Assembly: GCA_036960175.1 (NCBI GenBank)
Contig: JBALWH010000023.1
Location: forward strand, 1-64,000
From: Motiliproteus sp036960175
GTDB taxonomy: Bacteria > Pseudomonadota > Gammaproteobacteria > Pseudomonadales > Balneatricaceae
Reading direction: 5' to 3'
DNA: 64,000 bases
Below the pieces are notes generated by a model. The model was given only the letters and a program-made list of their open reading frames with translations, ran no database searches and was not told the origin of the DNA. Within the stretch, counting starts at the first letter, position 1, and every line of letters starts with the position of its first letter. A program made the position numbers and the translations under genes. Shown here piece after piece: positions 33,507-42,374 of this stretch.

Positions 33507-33827
33507 ATGAGTTTGGATAGAAAATTAGGTAACAAGACCTTTTCGAGGCTGCTTATTACAGGTTTGGCCGTTGCGGGCATGACGTTAGCTGGGTGTTCAG
33601 GGCAGCCGAGTCAGCGCAAGGATATCAGCTGTCAACGTGCGATAGATGGTGCCTATCAGGCTCTGAATTACGCCAGGACTAAAGGCTTTGATGGCACCGT
33701 ATCTTATACCAAGGCAGGCAGTTTGCTGGCCGCGGCAAAAGTTCAGCAACAAGTCGAGAAGTATGGCACCTGTCTGGAAAACGTGGAAAAGGCACGTTTT
33801 TACATTCGCCAGTCGCAGTCAAAATAG
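33507..33827 (+). CDS. Small lipoprotein of unknown function
   Basis: 106 residues with a type II signal (LLITGLAVAGMTLAGCSG, lipobox LAGC). The mature domain is short and helical, with two cysteines that could pair (DISCQRAIDG and YGTCLENVEKA) and a repeated aromatic-arginine pattern (YARTKGF, FYIRQSQ). CACAGGAGAG precedes the start. Not assigned to a family. Preceded by a 197-base gap with nothing clear. Confidence 0.75.
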   Translation: MSLDRKLGNKTFSRLLITGLAVAGMTLAGCSGQPSQRKDISCQRAIDGAYQALNYARTKGFDGTVSYTKAGSLLAAAKVQQQVEKYGTCLENVEKARFYIRQSQSK

Positions 33828-33952
33828 CCGCGTCCTTTTAGAGTATGCGGACGGCTGTGATCACCAGTGACCGCTGTCTGCTCCTCTTTTGGCAAGGTAT
33901 GCTGGTGATATTCTTCCACTTTATTGAAGCAGGCTGGTATTCCCCAGACTCC

Positions 33953-34861
33953 TTATTTGTCACGGTGGATTGCGGCACTTGGGCTCAATGCAAATACTAT
34001 CCTGTCTCCCCAGTGATAGAGACCTAAACCCAGACAGATAAGTAACGCCCCTTGTACTAGTGCGGTGGTAACAGTTTCATCATTTAACAGGTTGCCAAGA
34101 CTGATGGCAATTACCGGCGTGATTAAAGTCACCAATGCGACGGTGGTAGGCGACAGCTTCTGAAGGATATGGAAGTAGCTGACAAATCCGATCAGTGATC
34201 CAAACACAGCCAGATACAGTATTGCCCAGAAGGAGCGGGTGTCGGCATCCAACGAGGGCAACTCGCCATCGAGCAGATACCAGGTAATCAGGTAAAGGGG
34301 CAATGACATCCACAGTGCGCCGACAGTCTGGGGTAATGCATGCATGTTGCAACGATGGCCTTTTACCAGCACGCCACTGGCGCTGAACAGGATAACCGCG
34401 GTCAGCAGTAACAGTATTCCTGTGGCCGCATCTCCTTGCATCATCAGGTGATCTCCGACCACTCGAGCTAATCCCGTTAGCGCCAGAAATAGAGCCAACC
34501 AGCGCACCGCAGAGAACCCAGCTTCTTTTAGCCAGAACCGGGCCATCAATCCTGAAACCAAGGGTGTCATACCGAAAATCAGAGATATCAGTCCTGAGCT
34601 GACGTGGCTGGCCGCCAGGTAGGTCATCACCATGGCGCCGTATATGCCGAGCACCGCAAAGGCGTAACTTTTCAGGGCTTTACTATCCAGACGCAGGGGG
34701 AGTCGCCACAATAGCAACAACAGTGAGCCTATCACCGCAGCAATCGCCATACGCAGAAACGCCGCCATAATGGGCGAAACTGACTCGCCGCTCCAAACCA
34801 CGGTTAGCGGTGTGGTTGACCAGACAATAATAACGGTCAGATAAGCGATAGGTACGGGCAT
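33953..34861 (-). CDS. EamA/DMT-superfamily transporter
   Basis: Ten hydrophobic segments in two homologous EamA halves (residues about 5-135 and 148-285). Signature segments include IVWSTTPLTVVWSGESVSP, VSSGLISLIFGMTPLVSGLMARF and LSPTTVALVTLITPVIAISLGNLL. Likely an inner-membrane metabolite exporter. 302 residues. The substrate cannot be read from sequence. Monocistronic. Confidence 0.88.
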   Translation of the reverse strand: MPVPIAYLTVIIVWSTTPLTVVWSGESVSPIMAAFLRMAIAAVIGSLLLLLWRLPLRLDSKALKSYAFAVLGIYGAMVMTYLAASHVSSGLISLIFGMTPLVSGLMARFWLKEAGFSAVRWLALFLALTGLARVVGDHLMMQGDAATGILLLLTAVILFSASGVLVKGHRCNMHALPQTVGALWMSLPLYLITWYLLDGELPSLDADTRSFWAILYLAVFGSLIGFVSYFHILQKLSPTTVALVTLITPVIAISLGNLLNDETVTTALVQGALLICLGLGLYHWGDRIVFALSPSAAIHRDK

Positions 34862-34926
34862 GGTGAATAAACCTCATTCAGGATAATAAAACGTATTTCT
34901 GCGTCTTATGCGTTTCCCCTGAAACG

Positions 34927-34958
34927 AAAAAGGCCGCAGGGTAAACGCTGCGGCCTTT
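34927..34958 (-). terminator. Bidirectional intrinsic terminator
   Basis: GGCCGCAG (34932-34939) pairs with CTGCGGCC (34948-34955). On the minus strand it is followed by TTTTTCG, on the plus strand by TTTCG. Since the EamA gene starts to its left and reads away, the minus-strand terminator must end a transcript coming from 35.1 kb. Confidence 0.8.
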
Positions 34959-34980
34959 CGTTACTCAGTGATTTTGATGA

Positions 34981-35100
34981 CTAATCAAAAACTCCTCGGA
35001 ACCCGGCCGACGCCATAAAGACACGGCGTTTCAGCCAGTCGCTAATCGCCACCAGCCACAGGGGAGTTGTCATCAAATGTACAGTCGGTAGAGTATTCAT
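34981..35100 (-). CDS. Candidate leaderless 39-residue peptide gene
   Basis: The frame begins MNTLPTVHLMTTPLWLVAIS, followed by DWLKRRVFMASAGF and a short end. A hydrophobic first half and a basic middle suggest a small membrane-associated peptide. There is no Shine-Dalgarno, but a perfect TTGACA -35 with 17-base spacing places the expected transcription start at or within two bases of the ATG, so a leaderless mRNA would explain this. The terminator at 34955-34932 follows the stop by 25 bases. No homologue is known to me; a small RNA from the same promoter is the alternative. Confidence 0.38.
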   Translation of the reverse strand: MNTLPTVHLMTTPLWLVAISDWLKRRVFMASAGFRGVFD

Positions 35101-35108
35101 AGCCGAAG

Positions 35109-35137
35109 ATACTGGCGGCTAGAAATTTTAATGTCAA
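35109..35137 (-). promoter_or_regulatory. Sigma-70-like promoter of the small minus-strand unit
   Basis: TTGACA on the minus strand (35137-35132), a 17-base spacer and CAGTAT (35114-35109). The -35 is perfect and the -10 matches in three of six positions. The rest of the 34862-35339 gap (35138-35339) is AT-rich with a run of eight A near 35217-35224 and must contain the yciA promoter, which I could not pin down. Confidence 0.45.
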
Positions 35138-35339
35138 TTATCTTTTACAAAATATCAAGATGGTTGTCCGTCATTATGTCTTTTTTCGCTGCCGGCGATG
35201 CTGCGATGAGCGGCCAAAAAAAACTGCCCTTTAAATTATCATTAACGTATCCTTAGGAGTAACTAGCATCAGGCTAAGTCTTTGAGATGATTGATGCATT
35301 TAAACAATGCGTTGTGCGCTAAGGTTTAAGGAGTCACGT

Positions 35340-35738
35340 ATGTCGCCATCAGATAAATTTCCCAGCCCTCCTGAGTCGATGCCTGCGCTGAGAACCATAG
35401 CGATGCCGGCAGATACTAATCCGGATGGTGATATTTTTGGTGGCTGGCTAATGGCTCAGATGGATCTGGCAGCGGGTAACTTTGCCTCTCAGATGGTGGA
35501 GGGGCGTGTCGCTACCGTAGGGGTGAATGCCATGAGTTTCCATAAAGCGGTAAACGTTGGTGATGAACTGAGTTGTTACTGCACACTGGTGGAAACCGGT
35601 AACACATCAATTACTATTGATGTCGAGACTTGGGTTCGCCGACACCATTCCAATCATCAAGATAAAGTCACTGAAGGGCGCTTTACCTTTGTGGCGCTTG
35701 ATACCTGCGGGCATTCTCGGACTATTATCCGGCTATAA
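35340..35738 (+). CDS. yciA: Acyl-CoA thioesterase, YciA type
   Basis: Hotdog-fold thioesterase hydrolysing short- to long-chain acyl-CoA. The catalytic-loop motif TNPDGDIFGGWLMAQMDLAAG near residue 23 is diagnostic, followed by VGVNAMSFHKAVNVGDELSCY. 132 residues from ATG 35340, which has AAGGAG seven bases upstream; an upstream in-frame ATG is not conserved. Together with the acyl-CoA ligase and malonyl-CoA decarboxylase it adds to the acyl-CoA balancing genes of this window. Confidence 0.9.
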   Translation: MSPSDKFPSPPESMPALRTIAMPADTNPDGDIFGGWLMAQMDLAAGNFASQMVEGRVATVGVNAMSFHKAVNVGDELSCYCTLVETGNTSITIDVETWVRRHHSNHQDKVTEGRFTFVALDTCGHSRTIIRL

Positions 35739-35785
35739 CGGAGTCTTTTTTATGGCAGTGTTTTCTGCTGATGCTTGGTTCTAAG

Positions 35786-38700
35786 TTAGCCCAGGTCAAG
35801 CTCTTCGGGGGGCACCGGGCGACCGATATAATAGCCCTGGATGAAATCGCACTTCATCGCAGTTAACGCATCTAGTGATTTCTGATCCTCGACACCTTCA
35901 GCAACTACAAGTAAGCCAAGGCTATGGGCAAGGTGGATGGTGGAATCGACGATCATCTCATCACGCTTATCTTTGGCCATGTTGCGGATAAAGGACATGT
36001 CGATCTTCAAGCGATCGATGGGTAGCTCCTTTAGGTAGGCCAGGGACGAATAGCCAGTACCAAAATCATCGATAGACAGTTCAACGCCAAAATCATTGAT
36101 CTCATTGAGCGAAGCTAAAGCGCGAGCTGGATCGGCTATCAGAGCGCTCTCGGTGATTTCCAGCTCCAGGCAGTTGGCGGGTGCATTGTGTTTTTCGAGC
36201 ATCTGCTTAACATAATCAGGACAGGCGTCATCCATCAGATTGCGGGTAGAAAGGTTGACGGCTACTTTCAGTTCATGGCCTTGTTCGCACCATCGCTGCC
36301 ATTGCGCCAGGGCATTGTCCAGTACCCACAAAGTCAGTGGTCTGATCAGGTCCCCCATCTCTGCCAAATGAATGAATTGATCCGGCGGGATCATGCCTTG
36401 GGTGGGATGGTTCCAGCGTACCAGGGCCTCTACGCCGGTGATCTTTCCGCATCTTAGATCCAGTTGTGGCTGGTAGTGTAATACCAGTTGATTCTCCCTG
36501 ATGGCCTGTCCAAGCTCGCTCATCAGCGCTAGCCGACGGGGACTGTGTTCATCCAGCTGCGAGTTGTAGAGTGCGAACGCCTTGCTGCTCTTCTTGGCAA
36601 GGTACATGGCTACGTCGGCGCAACGCATCAGCGATGAGGGTTCTTCGCCGTGCTCTGGATACAGGGATATGCCGATGCTGCAGTGGATTTCCAGTTGAAT
36701 GCCTTCCAGCTCAAAGGGTTGATGCAGACTCTGGCTGATTCGGTCGGCAAAGGCCAGTGCGGCTTCCGCAGATTCAACTTCGTTCAGTACCACCGCAAAT
36801 TCATCACCACCAAGCCGCGCCAGGTTAGCGTTGTGTTGCTCCAAAGTAGCGGACAGACGAGGGCCAATCAGCCTCAGCAGTTGGTCGCCAATATGGTGCC
36901 CGAGACTGTCGTTGACTTCTTTAAAGTGGTCTAGATCGAGCAGCATCAGCGCCATCATGCCCTGGGAATATTTCTTCTGCTTAAGTTGGTTGCGCAGATG
37001 GTCACTAAGCCAGAAGCGGTTGGGCAGATGCGTTAGGGCATCATGCTCCGCCTGGTATTCTATGGCAGAGAGGTATTCCTTTTTCTCGGTAATATTGCGG
37101 CGGGTTCCCCAGATGCGAACCAGCTGATTGTTTTCAATAACGCCGGAATAGGAGCTGGAAAGCCAGATATCATTGTCGCGCTTGCCTTTGAGCTGGAACT
37201 CTTGGTCTGTCAGACTGTATTCATTATCGACCCACTCTTTGATCAATACCTTGTATTCGCTTGGACCGAAGAAGTCTTCTGGCGCCGAGCTATACAGTTG
37301 CTCCAAGGTGCATTCGTGCATTTCTGCCAACGCATTATTGGCTTCAAGTATCATGTAGTTGCTGAGAATCTGATCAACCTGGGCGGTTGATGGCAGGCTG
37401 GTATCTACCGGTGGGATTATTTCGGCTCGCCATATGCCTTCACCGCTGTTGCTGATGAAAGCGCGATAGCGTTCTTCGCTGGCAATTAATGCTGCTTCAC
37501 TGCTCTTGCGTTGTAGTTCCGCTGCAGCCCGAACTGCAAAAATTTGCAATAAATTTTGGAATAATGCCGGGGTCTTAATGGGTTCCTTAAACAGGACCAC
37601 CAGGATTCCTACCGCTTGGTTGCCATCATTAAGCGCAGCCCCTGCGTAGCCCTCTACGGCCATTTCTTGCAGTAGGTTATCGGCAGGAAAGCGCTGCTGG
37701 ACCTTGTCGGTAAAGACGCATACGGTACTAGCCATGACCTGTTCACAGGGACTGTCAGGCAGGTCGTAGGTGAAATTGTCGATTTCCTTGCCACCAGCAA
37801 AGGCGGATAAAGTCTGTATTTGGCGGGGATTGTTTTTACAAATTTCCCCGATAAGGGCGTAGTCGGCGGAGAGTACCTTAGATAACTGCTCTACCAATGA
37901 ACGGAAAAAGGTTTTACCGGTTTCTGCCGATAGCCCTTTGGCAATCTGGATGACCATCTCATCGCGTTGCTTACGGACCGTAATATCACGAATACACAGC
38001 AGTCGATGGGTTACTCCTGCCAGCACCATGGTGGATAAACTTATTTCGGCATCGAAGTGGGAGCCGTTCTGACGTTGGCAGACTTGCTCAAATGATTGCT
38101 CACGATCAGAATTTAGTGACAACCAGTTTTGATGAAGGCTTGTTGGATCGTCAGTAGTTATTGTCGGTTCCGGAGTAAATAACTGCAGCACCGATTTGCC
38201 GATAAGCTGATCATTACCAAATAGCTCAGAAGCGGCAGGATTACAGTCTACCAGCATGTCGTTGTTGTCTATCAGCACGATGGCGTCGAGGGCCGATTCA
38301 AATAAGGTTCGATGACGTAATTCACTTTCCTTAAGAGCCGCTTCGGTTTTGATGCGTTCGGTGATATCGGTGGAAATACCGGCTATTGCATAGATCTCTC
38401 CGTGGGTATCCCGGACCGGAAATTTAACGGAAAAATAGCTATGTATACCATCAGAATGCAGTGTTTGTTCTTCGAAGGTCTGCACTTCGCCACTCTGGAA
38501 GACGGTATAGTCATTGGCCATCAACTGCTCGGCCAGCTCTTTCGGAAAGAGTGCCATGGGTGTTTTGTTAAGCAGTTGCTCTTTGGTGAGGCCATAGAGC
38601 TCTTCGAAGTTTTCGTTGACCAGTACATAACGCCCTTCGAGATCCCTCATATAGACCAGAGAGCCACTGTTATTCATCAGGTCTTTTAGCAGTTGCTGCT

Positions 38701-39661
38701 GACTATTAAGAGCCGATTCGGCCTCTTTGCGACCACCGGCTTCCAGTAACATGGAAATCATATCGGATATAGAAATCGCGAAACCGCGTTCATCCACTCG
38801 CCAGCGACGAGGCAGGTCGGTATGTTCGAAGGAGATGATACCGGCGGGTTTTCCACCTCTAAAGATGGTGACATCAAGTTTGGAAGTAATGCCTTCGGGT
38901 ACTAGATAATTTTGGCAAAGTTCGCTGGTCAGGGGGTCAAGGCGGGCATCAGTGGTGGCAATCGTTTTGTTTTTCAGCAGAGCATCTATGTAGATCGGAT
39001 AGTTGCTGCAGTCCAGTTCTGCACCACTATCATAGTTGTCATCGCTGAGTTGATAACGCTGGGCGCAGCGGAATACTTTGTGATCATCATCAAATAGCCA
39101 GATACTGACTCGTTCGACAGCGATAACCTGGGCCGCGCCGCAGCTTATAAGCTTAAGTGCTTCGTCGATATTGCCTTGAGTAACAGGGGCGGATACTGCC
39201 CATTGCAATAGTGCGGCCTGTTGCAAGTGCAGGCGATCTTCGGAGGTTTCCCGGTTGGATACGCTGTGCAGTAGTCCAACCATGCGTAGCGGCAAACCTT
39301 TGTCGGATGTAACCAACTGGCCACTAAGGGTCAGCCCTTGCAGGCTGCCATCAGTGGTACGCATCCTAAAGGTAATGGGCATCGGATCGGCGCCACGAGA
39401 AACCAAGCGCAGTTGTTGTGTAAGCTTATCGCGATCTTCAGTATGGATACGGTTCAGGAAAGAACGGGTGCTACCGTGAAAATGTCCTGCCGATAGGTTA
39501 AACAGCGAGCCCTGATAATCGGTGACTTCGACCTTATCCTGAGGGATGTGCCATTCAAACAGATCCAGCTCTGCTTTTTTCAGTAATGCGTTTGAGGGTA
39601 GATCGATGAAGGGATCTAGTTCGAGGGTTTCGGCTGGAGTGATTTTACTTGTTCCGGTCAT
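35786..39661 (-). CDS. Hybrid PAS/GAF-GGDEF-EAL cyclic-di-GMP protein
   Basis: A 1291-residue cytoplasmic sensor. Domain order: PAS (about 30-130), GAF (145-310), PAS (325-440), PAS (445-560), GAF (575-735), PAS (745-870), GGDEF (885-1040), EAL (1050-1290). GGDEF is intact (ARLGGDEFAVVL), but the inhibitory-site RxxD four residues upstream is replaced by QHNA. The EAL set is complete: GVEALVRW, LEITES, DDFGTGYSSL, LKIDMSFI, AEGVED. Both activities are therefore possible, without product feedback on the cyclase. No transmembrane segments. Monocistronic. The signals sensed by the PAS and GAF domains cannot be read. Confidence 0.93.
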   Translation of the reverse strand: MTGTSKITPAETLELDPFIDLPSNALLKKAELDLFEWHIPQDKVEVTDYQGSLFNLSAGHFHGSTRSFLNRIHTEDRDKLTQQLRLVSRGADPMPITFRMRTTDGSLQGLTLSGQLVTSDKGLPLRMVGLLHSVSNRETSEDRLHLQQAALLQWAVSAPVTQGNIDEALKLISCGAAQVIAVERVSIWLFDDDHKVFRCAQRYQLSDDNYDSGAELDCSNYPIYIDALLKNKTIATTDARLDPLTSELCQNYLVPEGITSKLDVTIFRGGKPAGIISFEHTDLPRRWRVDERGFAISISDMISMLLEAGGRKEAESALNSQQQLLKDLMNNSGSLVYMRDLEGRYVLVNENFEELYGLTKEQLLNKTPMALFPKELAEQLMANDYTVFQSGEVQTFEEQTLHSDGIHSYFSVKFPVRDTHGEIYAIAGISTDITERIKTEAALKESELRHRTLFESALDAIVLIDNNDMLVDCNPAASELFGNDQLIGKSVLQLFTPEPTITTDDPTSLHQNWLSLNSDREQSFEQVCQRQNGSHFDAEISLSTMVLAGVTHRLLCIRDITVRKQRDEMVIQIAKGLSAETGKTFFRSLVEQLSKVLSADYALIGEICKNNPRQIQTLSAFAGGKEIDNFTYDLPDSPCEQVMASTVCVFTDKVQQRFPADNLLQEMAVEGYAGAALNDGNQAVGILVVLFKEPIKTPALFQNLLQIFAVRAAAELQRKSSEAALIASEERYRAFISNSGEGIWRAEIIPPVDTSLPSTAQVDQILSNYMILEANNALAEMHECTLEQLYSSAPEDFFGPSEYKVLIKEWVDNEYSLTDQEFQLKGKRDNDIWLSSSYSGVIENNQLVRIWGTRRNITEKKEYLSAIEYQAEHDALTHLPNRFWLSDHLRNQLKQKKYSQGMMALMLLDLDHFKEVNDSLGHHIGDQLLRLIGPRLSATLEQHNANLARLGGDEFAVVLNEVESAEAALAFADRISQSLHQPFELEGIQLEIHCSIGISLYPEHGEEPSSLMRCADVAMYLAKKSSKAFALYNSQLDEHSPRRLALMSELGQAIRENQLVLHYQPQLDLRCGKITGVEALVRWNHPTQGMIPPDQFIHLAEMGDLIRPLTLWVLDNALAQWQRWCEQGHELKVAVNLSTRNLMDDACPDYVKQMLEKHNAPANCLELEITESALIADPARALASLNEINDFGVELSIDDFGTGYSSLAYLKELPIDRLKIDMSFIRNMAKDKRDEMIVDSTIHLAHSLGLLVVAEGVEDQKSLDALTAMKCDFIQGYYIGRPVPPEELDLG

Positions 39662-39809
39662 AAGGCCATTGCAATATTGAAATCAAGAACCGATACAGCC
39701 TGCATACTGCACCGCTGACAGGAAATGGTCCTTATTTCCGATATCATTAACTTTAGACCAGTCCATCGCCAATGAAGGTGATCTAAAACAATTTTTAGGG
39801 CTTTTATCG

Positions 39810-40475
39810 ATGAATGTGCAAGCGATTCCGAATTACTTGATAGTGCTAGTGGGCTATCTGCTGTTCTACTTTTTTGCCCACTCGCTGCTGGCAAGTAATA
39901 GCTGCAAGCGTTGGTTTGCTCTAGGTTGGCCGGCGCAATCATATGCTTATCGTTTGTATTACAACATTTTGGCGCTGGTGATGCTATTGCCCATTGCTTG
40001 CCTGGGCGCTTGGTATGGGCAGGAACCCCTTTGGTTGTGGCCAAGATCCGTTGCCTGGATCGCCGATGGATTAGCCGTTGCCGCTCTGATGGGTTTTATT
40101 CATTCGTTGCAAGATTATGATCTTGGGTTATTTTCTGGGGTTAAACAATGGCGTAACCGAATCAAGGTAACAGCGGTAGATGAGGGTTTCAGGATTGGCT
40201 TCTGGCATCGTTATGTTCGTCATCCCTGGTACTTTTTTATGTTGGTACTGCTATGGACCCGGGAGATGGATCCATTTCAGCTAACCCTGTATCTGATGAT
40301 TAGTCTATATCTGGTGATAGGGTCGCGGCTGGAAGAAGCCAAGCTGGTGGCCAGCTATGGATCTCGCTATCAGCAATACCAGCGTCTGGTGCCGGGGCTG
40401 ATTCCCTTACCTTGGCGCTGGCTGAGCAAAGACAAGGCTGCTGATCTGAGTGCGGATAAAAATGCGAATATTTGA
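39810..40475 (+). CDS. Isoprenylcysteine methyltransferase-like membrane protein
   Basis: 221 residues with about five to six hydrophobic helices. The C-terminal half has the ICMT/phospholipid-methyltransferase signature RHPWYFFMLVLLW and SRLEEAKLVASYGSRYQQYQ. The N-terminal part (YLLFYFFAHSLLAS, CKRWF) recalls NnrU. A SAM-dependent methyltransferase role at the membrane is inferred; the substrate is unknown. The last bases form one arm of the inverted repeat at 40464-40497. Confidence 0.75.
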   Translation: MNVQAIPNYLIVLVGYLLFYFFAHSLLASNSCKRWFALGWPAQSYAYRLYYNILALVMLLPIACLGAWYGQEPLWLWPRSVAWIADGLAVAALMGFIHSLQDYDLGLFSGVKQWRNRIKVTAVDEGFRIGFWHRYVRHPWYFFMLVLLWTREMDPFQLTLYLMISLYLVIGSRLEEAKLVASYGSRYQQYQRLVPGLIPLPWRWLSKDKAADLSADKNANI

Positions 40476-40497
40476 ACTTAATAGCTGAAATATTCGC
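40458..40497 (-). terminator. Terminator of cmoB overlapping the convergent gene end
   Basis: GCGAATATTT (40464-40473) and AAATATTCGC (40488-40497) are perfect ten-base complements around a 14-base loop. On the minus strand the stem is followed by ATTTTTATCC. It begins three bases past the cmoB stop and includes the stop codon of the convergent membrane-protein gene. Confidence 0.65.
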
Positions 40498-40499
40498 GT

Positions 40500-41489
40500 C
40501 TAAAAAGGTTTTTGTGCCACAAAAACCGCGCGTTTCGGTGCCGGCAGGCCTTCAATGGTCAGTTCCGGGTTGTCGGCGTCGAGAAATTCCGAAAGTGAGT
40601 GATAACGCATCCAGTCAGTGGCGCGCTGCTCAATGGTCGAAGTCTGATTGACATCGACACAACGTACGTCGTTAAAACCAATGCGTTGTATCCATTTCTC
40701 CATGGCCTTGCAGCTCGGCAAAAACCATACGTTACGCATCTGCGCATAGCGGTCTTCAGGTACCAGTATGGTGTTTTCATCGCCGTCGACCACCAGGGTT
40801 TCCAAGACCAGTTCACCGCCGGGTCGCAGCAGGTCCAGCAGTTCCTGAAGGTGGTCGAAGGGACTGCGGCGATGGTAGAAAACCCCCATGGAAAACACCG
40901 TATCGAATACCCGCATGTGTTGCGGCATCTCTTCGATGCCCAGGGGCAGTAATTCTACCGGCTGCTCACCGAGATACTTTTTGATCGCCTGAAATTGGAT
41001 TAGAAATTTCCACGATGGATCTATGCCGATCACTTGCCGGGCCCCTGCTGCCAGCATGCGCCAGCAGTGATAGCCGTTACCGCAACCGATATCCAGAATC
41101 AGCCGGTTATCCAGCGCAGACAGGTGCGGGGCGACTCGGTCCCATTTCAGGTCGGATCGCCATTCGGTATCTATATGGGTGCCGAAGAGTTCATAGGGAC
41201 CTTTACGCCAGGGCATTAAGGCGCGCAGATTGGATTCCAGTTGTTGCTGTTGCTGGTCCGAGCATTGTTTTGCGTTGCCAATTTGCAAACAGCCGCGGTC
41301 CAGGTCGATCTGTTCTGGTTGCAGGTCGGGCAGGTTGTCCAAGGCATGCAGCCAGCGCGGCAGATCGCCGTGGTTAACGGTAGTCAGTTTGCGTTCGACC
41401 CGATCTTTTAGGTGTTCTGCCCAAGGAGCCAGCTCGCTGTCTTCTAATTGCGCAAAGAAGGGGGTGAAAAAATCAGAAAAGGGGTTCAT
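40500..41489 (-). CDS. cmoB: tRNA U34 carboxymethyltransferase CmoB
   Basis: Transfers the carboxymethyl group of carboxy-SAM to 5-hydroxyuridine-34 in tRNA, giving cmo5U. 329 residues with the family N-terminus FFTPFFAQLEDSELAPW, the basic WRKGPYELFGTHIDTEWRSDLKWDR, the SAM motif ILDIGCGNGYHCWRMLAAGA, and MGVFYHRRSPFDHLQEL. The start overlaps the end of cmoA by four bases: a cmoA-cmoB operon. Confidence 0.95.
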   Translation of the reverse strand: MNPFSDFFTPFFAQLEDSELAPWAEHLKDRVERKLTTVNHGDLPRWLHALDNLPDLQPEQIDLDRGCLQIGNAKQCSDQQQQQLESNLRALMPWRKGPYELFGTHIDTEWRSDLKWDRVAPHLSALDNRLILDIGCGNGYHCWRMLAAGARQVIGIDPSWKFLIQFQAIKKYLGEQPVELLPLGIEEMPQHMRVFDTVFSMGVFYHRRSPFDHLQELLDLLRPGGELVLETLVVDGDENTILVPEDRYAQMRNVWFLPSCKAMEKWIQRIGFNDVRCVDVNQTSTIEQRATDWMRYHSLSEFLDADNPELTIEGLPAPKRAVFVAQKPF

Positions 41490-42223
41490 TTAATGGCGGC
41501 CATAGAAACAAAATTAAAACACTGGAACCAGGTTTTGACTTGGCTAAACCCTGCCGTCGTCAGCCGTTGCTGATGGGCTTCGAAGGTCTCTGGAATCAAC
41601 ACTTTCTCCAGGGCGCTGCGTTTTTGACTGATTTCCAGCTCACTGTAGCCGTTGGCGCGTTTGAAATCATAGTACCAGTCAATCAGTTGCTGATCGGTAT
41701 CGCTATCGTCGTGGCTTATTTTCTCAGACAGCAGCAGCACGCCGCCCGGCTTCATGCCCTGGTATATGCGGTTAATCATCAGCTGGCGATCTTCCGGGGC
41801 AATGAATTGTAAGGTGAAATTCATCACCACGACTGACGCTTCCTGAATCTCAATGTCGCGGATATCGCCACAGATCAGGTCTACTGTATCTTCGTCATTG
41901 GCTACCTGCAGATGCTCACGGCAGCGTTTAATCATCGCCGGTGAATTATCGATGGCGACGAAGCGGCAGTTGGTCTGACGCACCTGCTGCAACATCGACA
42001 GGGTGACAGCTCCCAGCGAGCAGCCGAGGTCGTAGCAGCGGCTATCGGCCTGGGCGTAGCGGGATGCCAGAATGCCAAGGGACTTGATAATGGTGCTATA
42101 GCCTGGAACCGATCGATTGATCATGTCGGAAAACACCCCAACCACTTGATCATCAAACTTGAAATCGACGATGTCGGAAAGAGGGGTGGCGTAAATACTG
42201 TCTTGAGAGCTATCGGAATGCAT
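41486..42223 (-). CDS. cmoA: Carboxy-SAM synthase CmoA
   Basis: Makes carboxy-S-adenosylmethionine from SAM and prephenate for CmoB. 245 residues. Conserved FKFDDQVVGVFSDMINRSVPGYSTII near the N-terminus, the SAM-binding CYDLGCSLGAVTLSML, and VMNFTLQFIAPEDR are seen. It reads directly into cmoB; the upstream 151-base gap must hold the promoter. Confidence 0.95.
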   Translation of the reverse strand: MHSDSSQDSIYATPLSDIVDFKFDDQVVGVFSDMINRSVPGYSTIIKSLGILASRYAQADSRCYDLGCSLGAVTLSMLQQVRQTNCRFVAIDNSPAMIKRCREHLQVANDEDTVDLICGDIRDIEIQEASVVVMNFTLQFIAPEDRQLMINRIYQGMKPGGVLLLSEKISHDDSDTDQQLIDWYYDFKRANGYSELEISQKRSALEKVLIPETFEAHQQRLTTAGFSQVKTWFQCFNFVSMAAIK

Positions 42224-42374
42224 GGTTAATACACTGAAGTGACTGATATTGCAGACTGACAGCTGTGGTTGTCGAGCCTGGGTCTGTGGCTGTCGATCTG
42301 TTGGAGCGGCAATTATACGTAGATATAGTGTTCACTCCAACCATCAGTCTGTGCCAGCATAGGGCTGGCCTGAA

